Positions 25,285-36,070 of a DNA stretch of 64,000 nt are shown here, piece after piece; the first letter of the stretch is position 1; every line of letters starts with the position of its first letter. The DNA is from Allodiplogaster sudhausi (Eukaryota; Nematoda; Chromadorea; Rhabditida; Diplogasteridae). The notes under the pieces are model-generated. The model saw nothing but the letters and a program-made list of their open reading frames with translations, was not told the DNA's origin and searched no databases. The translations under genes were made by a program, and so were the position numbers. The stretch is from positions 2,738,501-2,802,500 of the forward strand of contig CALZFC010000251.1 of the NCBI GenBank assembly GCA_945643635.1, given 5' to 3'.

Positions 25285-27733
25285 CTGAATCTGGAGGGTA
25301 GCCGATATAAGAGAAAAAATTTAAATCGTCAAAACATGATTTTTATTCATGTAATTCAAAAGAACGCGTTAATGCCATTTCCTTGGCAATGAGAAAAAGT
25401 AACATCAAAAGCTCACGATTTATGTATGTATCTTTGATGCGATTCGCTAGAGAAGAAAATAGAATGAAGGCGGAAGCAGACAAAATCGAACAGCTTGGAT
25501 TTTTCAAAAGTTCCATATTGATGCTTTATGGTATGAGGTGTCGTGGGGGACCGGCCGGGGCCACAAAAAGAAGAAAAAACATGCCCTCAAGGGCGGTGAT
25601 GCTCTGCTGCCACGCGGGACTTTGACGATATAACATTGAAGATAATACATTTGCCTGGCCGGCTCCTCGGAGAAAGATATAAACGAGTCATTGAAATGTG
25701 GTTGCACACCAAAACATTTAGACAGACAAGTTTATAAACAAGCCTAGCAGAGGAAATAAACAAGGTAAGTATGTATGCTAGCATAGTACAGATTGGGTGA
25801 GAGAGAAGAATGGGTGCCAGAGCTCAACTCTGGACCCACTGCTCCTTACGGAGCCAAAGAAGAGAAGAGTGCTCCTTACGGAGCGCAAGGTAGACACTGA
25901 AGATGCCGGGACTTTGGCGGGGGGAAGGTGAGAAAAGATGCGAGGGAGAGCTCGCGTGCGCCCTAGACACCGAGCAAGATCAATCGATATGAGCCAAGGC
26001 CTATGCCTAGTAACGAGAGAGTGTTATGAGTGGAGAGAGTGGTTAGAGAAGCAGAGAGCGAGCGAGATGAGCTAGCGGATCTCGTCTCTGCTAAGAATGC
26101 TAACTCACTACATACAGTATGAATCGGCACCAAAAGGCCGAGCTAGCACAAATACAGAGAAAAAAGAAATCACAAATGCAAGTTGTGACATGAGGAATCT
26201 ATTGGTCTAATAAACAGTGTCCCGACGTCACAAAAATCTTTCTACCCTGAGAAAATTTACAATATTCTCAACCCTCACGTACTTTGAAATCGCGAATATT
26301 TTAACTTCCCGACATTTTCAAGAAAATTTTGGCAGAACCATACCGTGGCAGAATGGGCCATTAGACCTGTACTCTTTAAAAAACATGCGTATATCGCGCG
26401 CAAAAAAGCATTTTCCGGGTGTTGATGAACACGTTGGCTCCCAACCCAATGTCTGTGGACGGAGTTTGGGCAGTTGCACAATTTCCCTGAATTGTTTATT
26501 AATAAGGCTCGCCGTGATGGGAGCTGAATGTACCTCTGAGAACTCTTGTTGAAATATAGAGTGGGGAAATTTACCTTAATATCTAAGATTTTATTCTAAG
26601 CAATAACAGACAAACAATAAAATGTCCAATTCTCTATTTTTGTAGACCAAAAAGACAAAAAGTTCTACTGGGTTTAGGCAACTGAGGAAGTCTTTGATAT
26701 TTTCAAATGAGTACTTCAGAACGAAGTTCGCACGCCTAACATACGCGAGCAAAAGGAGCGCGAAATTTGCAGCAAGCTGAATATGTAGGTATGTATATAT
26801 TGGATAGAATAGAAACGCTTTCACTCAACTGGTTAATCGATTCCGAGGAGTGCCATGAATCTTCCCCATTCCTTGTATAAATTTCTTCAGTTATAAGTTT
26901 AGACGTGCGGACATGATTTTCTAAGTAATTTTTGATCTCCGCGAACGTGCTGCTATGTACTGCCGCACCAGGAAAGTCGATTACGAAACATCAACGCATC
27001 CTTAACCCAATAGTGAATTCGAAAGCTCTTTGCCTCTATGTATACAACAGTCTGGTAAAATGAGGAATACGCTGTCTGAGGTGCGTTAAAATATAAGTCG
27101 GTAAAAAACGAAATTGGGTTATTTTTTTCTTCATTTTTAAGAGCAACTCTTAGGCACAGCGTAATTAAACCTCTCGCGCGTCGAGCCCAAAAATTCAAGT
27201 CTTCCTAGCAAACGAAAAAGGTCATTTTCCGTTTGCTAGCCCCCGCCCAACCGATTACTCATTCCAGAGAGCACCATTCAGGAACTTTTGAACAAAATGC
27301 AAGTCGGTCTATGTTGGCCTTGTCCACGGTCTCCTTGATTCGCTAGCAAATCGCGTAATATGTAATATTCCCACGGTTCTTGTCCGCTAGTGTGAATATG
27401 CTTTACATTCTGTTGTAATGGTGTGTGTATGTACGTTAGTCGCGTAGGAATATGCGAATGCCCTTTCCTTAAGTCTTGCGGCGGGTATTTCCTCTTCTAT
27501 ATATATATATATATATACATACATACATGCATATATGTATGTACATATGAATGCATATTTTATTTATTTTTATTAATCATGTACCATAATAAATCAATTA
27601 TTCAAATCGTATCTTTGAACATTTTGTCAAATAGAAAACAAGTGGGCTTGACTTTTGAAGGTAAACAATTTAATCACTTGAGACAAAAACGGTATTCTTC
27701 GACTAAACATTTCTTTGGTTTTTTTTAAATAAG
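25285..27733. other. gene-free repeat-rich DNA
   Basis: No exon chain. 26,217-26,340 resembles 20,530-20,660, and 26,990-27,090 resembles 19,345-19,450 (dispersed repeats). 25,830-25,880 contains a local duplication (GTGCTCCTTACGGAG). 27,498-27,545 is a TA/ATAC microsatellite. Confidence 0.55.
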
Positions 27734-28047
27734 TTAATTGCAATATCATCATCCGATCACTCTCACCTTCCAAATTATAGTTATATAATATTTGTAATAT
27801 ATATATGCCATCACTCGAAAGAGGTAAAAAGAGAATAAAGATGAAGGAAGAATGAGAAATAAGGTTGATAGTGAGGAATGAAACAAGTTTCAGATTTGTA
27901 TGGCTACATTCAATGCAATTAATCGAAAAGAGTTTATCGACAACATATAAATGGTAACGACGGAAAGGTTCAATGAGTTTGGAGTTGTGGAGAAGAGTAG
28001 ACGGCGGACACCTCTCTCTTTCAAACGGTTCGGCGTTTAAGCCCCGT

Positions 28048-29140
28048 TTAGCCCCAGTAGCAATTGAACAGATGCATCGACTTGATCTTATTCTTCAGGA
28101 AGACGCCGGCTTTCGACAACTGCGCGTCATCACCAACCTGCCAGGGCTGGGTGCCTATCTTGAGCGCCGCTGAGGCTTCGGATATGGCGGCGATCGACCA
28201 CGCAACATACGAGGCCTTGTTTTTGTCCAGCATTGCGTACCATTTGTTGGCCTCTTCCGGGTAGATCTGTCCATTTTTGCCTCCGTCAGCCTGGGAGACG
28301 CCGTACTCCGAAATAAACACGGGAATCTTCGCTGAGTTCTTCAAGTAGGTTTCTCGCTCCCATTCCTGAGTTTTTGGATCAACACCCGAGTAGAAATGCT
28401 GCACGTACATCACGTTCCTTTGGCCTAAATTACAACACGACCTGAGTGGAGTGTGTGTGAATTTATGAACCGCATACCCCACAGAGGCGAGTTGCTGGCT
28501 TGCACGCCGCCCGACGGTCCCGACCAATACGGAGTACCCAGCAGAGCCACGTTGTCAGGGTCGATAGCGCGGATCGCATTCAGCACGTTGGTGTGGTAGG
28601 GCTTCACAACGTTGTTCCAGTCCACCTATAATCTGTGATATAAGCCACGAAGAGACCGCCTCAATGCCATACCTGGAGAGGCTCGTTGTAGGTCTCGTAG
28701 AGCACGTGCGGGTATTTGCCGTAGTCGGAAGCCATTTGCTTGAAGAATTCAATCGCTTGCCACTGGTGCTTCTCTGCCTCGTGGTCGTGCCAGTCGATGA
28801 TCACGTACATGCCCCTCTCGATGGCCGCCTCCACGACGGTGCGCACCCTTGCAATCTGTTCCTGCTTGTTCTTGAGGTAGCCGTCATAGTCGATGCCCAT
28901 CACGGCGCGCACGACGTTTGCGCCCCACTGGCAAGCAAGTGAGTTAATGGTGTCCTTGTTGAAGAATTGTGGCATCCACTGAGACCAGTACAGCGACATT
29001 CCGACGAGCTGAACGGGTTGGCCATTTTGGCCCACCAGCTGCGTTCCTTTCACGGAGAGGTGTCCGTACGGTGGGTTCTTCGGTGTGAGCGCGGAAGCCC
29101 CCAGGAAAACGACTGCGAGACAGAAGAGTGCGCGTCGCAT
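28048..29140 (-). CDS. secreted GH5 endoglucanase (cellulase), copy 1
   Basis: Three exons (28,673-29,140; 28,478-28,625; 28,048-28,424) give 330 residues in phase. Residues 1-17 (MRRALFCLAVVFLGASA) form a signal peptide, then a GH5 catalytic domain with no carbohydrate-binding module. The family signature VLYETYNEP places the acid/base at Glu153; ISEYG places the nucleophile at Glu245; WHDH follows the fourth strand. The enzyme would cut beta-1,4-glucan outside the cell. The frame is open 53 codons upstream of the chosen Met; I chose the Met directly before the hydrophobic leader. GH5 cellulases in nematodes are generally held to come by horizontal transfer. Adjacent near-identical copy downstream on the map; heat-shock element 668 bp upstream. 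Confidence 0.92.
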
Positions 29141-29748
29141 TGTGTAGCGTTGTACTGGCGTTTCCCGACTCCAGGTCCGCTTAAGTAGGAGTCCCTTCCT
29201 CATTCGCGTGTTTCCTGACCTTAGTCGAGATTGTTTGGATAGCTGACGACATCGAACTACTTCTGACAAAACGCTGTGCAAATAGCTTATGCATTGCACG
29301 ATGTAATTTCAATGTGCTAATGTTTAGCTATTTTGGCATTTTAGCGTAATGGAGTTAGATTCACATTCTCATCACGAATTCGGTGAACACGCTCACACCG
29401 TGTTCGTCTCTATCAATATCACAAGTTCGATTTTTACGTTTCAGACTTTCTGACGTCGTCATATCGTAGTTGACTTTCAATTGACTTTTAAGGTAAATTG
29501 TTATCTACACGAATGATCAAAAATGCCTAAATTCAAATTTGAAAAAAAAACTTTGAATATTCTCGACAAAATTAGCATAATTCACCGTTTCAGAGTCATC
29601 GTCTTGGTATCAAACTTGCAATGATCACAACGATTAATACGGTTTCACATTTAAAAAATTCGACAAACATTTTTTTGAACCTTTCGAAAGATGTCATTTG
29701 CATTCCTGCCCAAATCCATGATGATCACTGCCGAATTCTTCTGAAATG

Positions 29749-29830
29749 TTCTAGAATCCTTCCGAGATGTTTTTGAAAATTCTTCTCCCGATGCTGAACT
29801 CGGACACTTCCGGAATCTTCTGGAATCTTC
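29749..29830 (-). promoter_or_regulatory. heat-shock element array upstream of cellulase copy 1
   Basis: At 29,808-29,830, five alternating TTC/GAA triplets spaced by exactly 2 bp (TTC-GAA-TTC-GAA-TTC) match a perfect HSF-1 site. A further TTCTAGAA lies at 29,749-29,756, and more GAA/TTC pairs surround it. Activity is inferred only. Confidence 0.6.
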
Positions 29831-30317
29831 CCAGGACCGGGCATAGGTTGGCCCCTTCTGGAATACTATGGAAAATTCCATGTACCGGGGCCAAACTCCG
29901 TCTATTCAGGAGATTCTTGCCTTTAGGTGATCGCTGTTAGTCCGACCATCAATCTTAGCGATCACAACTTGTGATAAATGACGAAACGGTATTAGGCTTA
30001 CAGTTAATTGCAATGGCATCATCTGATCGGTCTCACCTTCCAAATTATAGTTATATTATATTGCTAATATATATATACCATCTCTCGATCGAGGTAAAAA
30101 GAGAATAAAGATGAAGGATAAATGAGAAATAAGGTTGATAGTGAGGAATGAAACAAGTTTCAGATTTGTATGGCTACATTCAATGCAATTAATCGAAAAG
30201 AGTTTATCGACAACATATAAATGGTAACGACGGAAAGGTTCAATGAGTTTGGAGTTGTGGAGAAGAGTAGACGGCGGACACCTCTCTCTTTCAAACGGTT
30301 CGGCGTTTAAGCCCCGT

Positions 30318-31410
30318 TTAGCCCCAGTAGCAATTGAACAGATGCATCGACTTGATCTTATTCTTCAGGAAGACGCCGGCTTTCGACAACTGCGCGTCAT
30401 CACCAACCTGCCAGGGCTGGGTGCCTATCTTGAGCGCCGCTGAGGCTTCGGATATGGCGGCGATCGACCACGCAACATACGAGGCCTTGTTTTTGTCCAG
30501 CATTGCGTACCATTTGTTGGCCTCTTCCGGGTAGATCTGTCCATTTTTGCCTCCGTCAGCCTGGGAGACGCCGTACTCCGAAATAAACACGGGAATCTTC
30601 GCTGAGTTCTTCAAGTAGGTTTCTCGCTCCCATTCCTGAGTTTTTGGATCAACACCCGAGTAGAAATGCTGCACGTACATCACGTTTCTTTGGCCTAAAT
30701 TACAACACGACCTGACTGGAGTGTGTGTGAATTTATGAACCACATACCCCACAGAGGCGAGTTGCTGGCTTGCACGCCGCCCGACGGTCCCGACCAATAC
30801 GGAGTACCCAGCAGAGCCACGTTGTCAGGGTCGATAGCACGGATCGCATTCAGCACGTTGGTGTGGTAGGGCTTCACAACGTTGTTCCAGTCCACCTATA
30901 ATCTGTGCTATAAGCCACGAAGAGACCGCCTCAATGCCATACCTGGAGAGGCTCGTTGTAGGTCTCGTAGAGCACGTGCGGGTATTTGCCGTAGTCGGAA
31001 GCCATTTGCTTGAAGAATTCAATCGCTTGCCACTGGTGCTTCTCTGCCTTGTGGTCGTGCCAGTCGATGATCACGTACATGCCCCTCTCGATGGCCGCCT
31101 CCACGACGGTGCGCACCCTTGCAATCTGTTCCTGCTTGTTCTTGAGGTAGCCGTCATAGTCGATGCCCATCACGGCGCGCACGACGTTTGCGCCCCACTG
31201 GCAAGCAAGTGAGTTAATGGTGTCCTTGTTGAAGAATTGTGGCATCCACTGAGACCAGTACAGCGACATTCCGACGAGCTGAACGGGTTGGCCATTTTGG
31301 CCCACCAGCTGCGTTCCTTTCACGGAGAGGTGTCCGTACGGTGGGTTCTTCGGTGTGAGCGCGGAAGCCCCCAGGAAAACGACTGCGAGACAGAAGAGTG
31401 CGCGTCGCAT
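30318..31410 (-). CDS. secreted GH5 endoglucanase (cellulase), copy 2
   Basis: Exons 30,943-31,410, 30,748-30,895 and 30,318-30,694 encode 330 residues almost identical to copy 1. The visible coding difference is Lys for Glu in the WHDHxAEK stretch. Signal peptide, Glu153 (NEP) and Glu245 (SEYG) are retained, so it should be an active secreted beta-1,4-endoglucanase. It is arranged head-to-tail with copy 1 and shares the same upstream region, so both should be co-regulated. Confidence 0.92.
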
Positions 31411-32078
31411 TGTGTAGCGTTGTACTGGCGTTTCCCGACTCCAGGTCCGCTTAAGTAGGAGTCCCTTCCTCATTCGCGTGTTTCCTGACCTCAGTCGAGA
31501 TTGTTTGGATAGCTGACGACATCGAACTACTTGGGACAAAACGCTGTGCAAATAGCTTATGCATTGCACGATGTAATTTCAATGTGCTAATGTTTAGCTA
31601 TTTTGGCATTTTAGCGTAATGGAGTTAGATTCACATTCTCATCACGAATTCGGTGAACACGCTCACACCGTGTTCGTCTCTATCAATATCACAAGTTCGA
31701 TTTTTACGTTTCAGACTTTCTGACGTCGTCATATCGTAGTTGACTTTCAATTGACTTTTAAGGTAAATTGTTATCTACACGAATGATCAAAAATGCCTAA
31801 ATTCAAATTTGAAAAAAAAAACTTTGAATATTCTCGACAAAATTAGCATAATTCACCGTTTCAGAGTCATCGTCTTGGTATCAAACTTGCAATGATCACA
31901 ACGATTAATACGGTTTCACATTTAAAAAATTCGACAAACATTTTTTTGAACCTTTCGAAAGATGTCATTTGCATTCCTGCCCAAATCCATGATGATCACT
32001 GCCGAATTCTTCTGAAATGTTCTAGAATCCTTCCGAGATGTTTTTGAAAATTCTTCTCCCGATGCTGAACTCGGACAC

Positions 32079-32101
32079 TTCCGGAATCTTCTGGAATCTT
32101 C
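32079..32101 (-). promoter_or_regulatory. heat-shock element upstream of cellulase copy 2
   Basis: The same five-unit TTC/GAA array with 2-bp spacing, 669 bp upstream of the copy-2 start codon. Confidence 0.6.
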
Positions 32102-32337
32102 CCAGGACCGGGCATAGGTTGGCCCCTTCTGGAATACTATGGAAAATTCCATGTACCGGGGCCAAACTCCGTCTATTCAGGAGATTCTTGCCTTTAGGTG
32201 ATCGCTGTTAGTCCGACCATCAATCTTAGCGATCAAAACTTGTGATAAATGACGAAACGGTATTAGGCTTACAGTTAATTGCAATGGCATCATCTGATCG
32301 GTCTCACCTTCCAAATTATAGTTATATAATATTGCTG

Positions 32338-33840
32338 GAGTCGAATGATATGTATGTATGTACATATGTATGTATGTACTCATATGTATGTTTGCATATG
32401 TATGTACATTCATATGCATGTATGCATGTATGTACATGCCGTGCAAAATGAAATTAACTTTTGGTTTGCATAAATAATTTCATACAAAGTGAATGAAAAT
32501 CAATGAAATTTTGAGCTTTGCTTCATTATACTGCCGGGCATACAGTTCAGTTTATTCTATTTCACTGTTTTGTTCACAGAACGTTCGAAAACGCATGAAA
32601 CATCTCTCAAAAGTAACTTTTTTTTTATAAAATCTATTCCTTCCACTTTCAAAAATGGCAAGCGGTCGTCTGTCTTCAATTGGCGGCTTTACATTAGTCC
32701 GCTTCTCTGGCCACTCTTACTTTCAATGCCGTTGTAATGCTGACTGTTGTTTCAGCTCACCATAAGTCTGAAAAGTACTACGATGAATATAACTCTAGTG
32801 AAATTCTTTGATTGTGTGGTTCGAAATTTAACGAACCTGGTTTGAGAAAGTTTATGAAAGTTTGAACGAATGAAGAGTAAATGAAAGGTTTTTTTTTACT
32901 TTTTTTCTTAGGAATTCAGTAAGCTTCCTACTCTAACGAGTTTTGAATTGCATATCTAATGATTCACGTCTTTTTCCTGTGTGTCTTTGCTGTGCTAGCG
33001 TGAGAGAGACTAGAAGAATGAGAGCGTGGAGATCGTTTAAATTAGTTCCAGAAAAAAATTATAATTAAAAATAACGATGACGAAATTAATTTACCTATCT
33101 ACATATAATACAACCTATGTAAATTGGCATCAATAATCGAGAAAGCTATACTCAACCTTGTTTCCCCCTGCTTTCCGGGGGATGTCACGGGATACCTTCT
33201 TCGCACTCTATTCGAATAGAAATACCGTAAATTGGGCTTTCGTCGCGGAGATCGAATAAAAGAAATCACAATTAGTAATAAAAAATTCTCTTTTTTAGTC
33301 GTTTTGTTCGAGAATTCTTACAATTAGTACTACTTGTGTTTTCTTTATTTTTATTGACTCCGGGCCGGAAGCCAAACAATTGTATTCGCTAGGATAAAAA
33401 GGAAACGCTCCAATCCCCCAGAAAGCGAATTAAACAAGAGCTTCCCTCGTTTAATCAGAAATGGGAAGTATTCAAATTAGTACTATGAAAAATAGGCAAA
33501 TTAAACTAATTTGATTCGAAGGGAAGAGGTACTAAAAACATTCTCAATAGTTCGAAAATTGGGATCCGGACTAGATGTTTGGAATTGATAAGGTGTACTG
33601 AGCAACTTTTGCATAGACCTCTGGTAATATTTGGTGGGACACGAAAATTAGGGCACTTCATTGTTAGCAGAAAGTGCCCAGGCCGAACCCCAAATTGCGT
33701 CAATTGCTCCCTGCGCTCGCACTATAGCCAATCTTTCAGATTACCTCATTGCCGATAGCTGGTAGCTGGATGTCGACGAGCGACCCTTCGGAGCTGTGCG
33801 ATGAATTCTGCAAGATTGGTGTTTCGTCTGATTCGTGCTG
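32338..33840. repeat. left chemoreceptor block, outer part (copy of 48,618-50,171)
   Basis: Starts with an ATGT microsatellite and then matches 48,618-50,171 throughout. 32,440-32,560 (AACTTTTGGTTTGCATAAAT) resembles the terminal repeat of the element at 22,353, so it includes an old transposon end. The only gene part is the receptor C-tail exon at 33,746-33,840. Confidence 0.75.
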
Positions 33841-34542
33841 CACACAGAAAACAATTTTGTAGTTTTGGCCGCGAGCCGAAAAACGCCATGGACATTTTAT
33901 AGTTTTGGCGTTTTCGACCCCCCCCAAAACTACAAAATGGGGTACCGCGGACATTTTGTAGTTTTGCGCACCATGACATGCAGCGTGTTTCCTCGTAAAC
34001 AAAAGCATCTTTCAATATATTTACCTCAATATCTTTTGCGTTGTTGGTTTCTTTGGGTTTCTTTTCATTTCCCTCTCTCTCTATCTCTCTCTCTTTCTCA
34101 CTATCTATCTCTCTCTTTATTCTAATAGCTGCGAATAGATCGATTTGCAGTTTAATATAATGAAAAATAAGCAAAACATGAGAAAGAGAGACACGGAGGG
34201 GGACAGAGAGAGACATAGAGACAACACAGACATAGAGAGGGGAGAGAGATAGAGAGAGAGAGAGATAAAGAGAGAGAAAGATAGAGTGAGACAAAGTGTT
34301 ATCGAACTTTGAAAAGTTACCATTGTTCCGTTTTTTAACCAGTCCGTTCAACTCTAGTTCAGCGGCGCAGAAATGTGGTCAGACATACAACTTTCGAACA
34401 ATGTTTTCTATTGTAATAGGTTGCTGTTTGCATTTGCTTTTTATGTTCATATCAATGTTTCTTTTGGATATTTTATTTTTGAGAAGAGAACATTCGCTGT
34501 TAGGCAGTTTCCCATCGATGTCGTACCGAGGGAAGCAAGCAG

Positions 34543-35291
34543 ATGAGCAGAGCAAGACTACGTCGGGCACACTTGTTCAAGGCGGCCACCGAGCTGTTCT
34601 TTGGTTGGTGTTTTTAAGCTTTAGTTTCCATTACTTTTCATTGTCTTATAAGATCTTCTTGTTGAATAAGGTCGGTAATATTTTTTCAAGAGTAACTGAA
34701 TAGTACCCTTGCTTTGCTTTAATATTGTTATTTCTTTCAAAAATTAAGGTTTTCTAAGATTCATATGCTATACAATTAAATCTATATGTCATCCCATACA
34801 ATAATCATCTTTATCTCTGCGACCCGAGGGCATTTTTTCTTCTAATTTTTTTCTCGAACTGTGAACTCATGATTTCCTTCTTGGAAGGCTTATAATAAGC
34901 GTGAATATTGTCCAGGTGACGAGTGTGAGGAGGTCGGGCCGGATAGTACGTCAAGCATTTCTGGAAAGAGGCTGAGCGCTGCGAAGGCGCGGAAGCCTGT
35001 CGATGACCATGCGAGGTTATTCCAGCGGCCCGTAATAGAACCACCTTTTACTTTAGGGTTGGGCAATAAACGAGTTCTTTTTTTGAATTATATTAAATAC
35101 AAAGATTGCAAAATTCGTGAAAGACCGAGAGAGAACAGTGTTGATTCAGCTGTTCAACGAAGCAGCTAACAGACGCGCAGAAGCAATCGGTTGACGACGT
35201 CTTCCGCGAGTTGATTGGCTTGGATGCCTTGGAGGAGCCCTCGACACAGCCGTCGACGGCGAGTGCTTCAGCCGACGTCAATAAAGACTAA
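34543..35291 (+). CDS. small unrecognised protein inside the 6.5-kb element
   Basis: Three in-phase exons (34,543-34,603; 34,916-35,031; 35,166-35,291) give about 100 residues starting MSRARLRRAHLFKAATELFF. The N-terminus is basic, the middle Ser-rich, and the C-terminus acidic then Ser/Thr/Pro-rich, ending ADVNKD. An extra 5' segment from 34,504 is possible. No family recognised; its place inside a TIR-bounded element suggests a transposon accessory protein. Exon boundaries are by eye. Confidence 0.45.
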
Positions 35292-35655
35292 AAGTTTGTT
35301 AATTCATGTAATAATACCCTTTTTACTAGTGCTTTTAACCTTTCTTAGCATAGAAGGAAACTTTTGAAGGAATGAACTTTTTGCTTACTTTTCTTGTAAT
35401 GAATCTTAAATGAAGTTTGAATCACGAAGACTTCTCTTGCTTGATAGGCTGGTTACTGTATTTTTTTCACTCAAGATACATTAACCTGCCTATGCTTTTG
35501 AGTGCAAGAGTTATTCTTCATCTTTTGTTAGTTTTGCTTACTGTAGTTACAGTATACAAAAAAATCATTTCTCTTTAAAAAGTTGCGAATTTTAAGGTTC
35601 CAATCGCCTATGCAGACAATCGCCGTGGTGAAGATGAGCAGTGGAGTGATGACGA

Positions 35656-36023
35656 GGTTCCTTGACTTTTCGTCAAAAGACACTTCGTCAATTGACGTTT
35701 CGTCAAATTTTTTGGTTACATTTCGTCAATAGGCATTTCGTCAAAATAAATTTATCTTGGCGACTTTTCGTCAAATAGACATTTCGTCAAACGACTTTCC
35801 GTCACTTTTTTTTCTAATGTAGACATTTCGTCAATTTATTACCATTTTCATTTTCGAATAAAGCTCGCCAGTAAGACATGACAAATAATTAATTTGTAGT
35901 GACAATCGGTTAATATGCAGTGAAAGTCAATTATTAAGTAGTAGATTGGTGATTATTTAGTAGGAAATGTACACATAGCTAAATGACAAATTGTTTGTTA
36001 AAGGACGACGCACTCAACCGTAA

Positions 36024-36070
<47 letters not shown>

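Larger units (their letters stand above)
27734..30003 (-). repeat. cellulase duplication unit 1 (2.27 kb)
   Basis: Nearly identical to 30,004-32,273 at a constant offset of 2,270-2,271 bp. It contains a complete GH5 gene, its upstream region and a heat-shock element. The boundary sequence (TTAATTGCAATGGCATCATC followed by CACCTTCCAAATTATAG) recurs at each unit junction. Confidence 0.9.
30004..32335 (-). repeat. cellulase duplication unit 2
   Basis: Tandem copy of the preceding 2.27-kb unit, then the start of the next unit boundary. It breaks off at about 32,336, where the chemoreceptor block begins. Confidence 0.88.

Noticed and set aside
28664..28942. Plus-strand ORF repeated in all three cellulase units
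   Set aside because: Antisense to GH5 exon 1; its conservation follows from the duplication of the cellulase unit.
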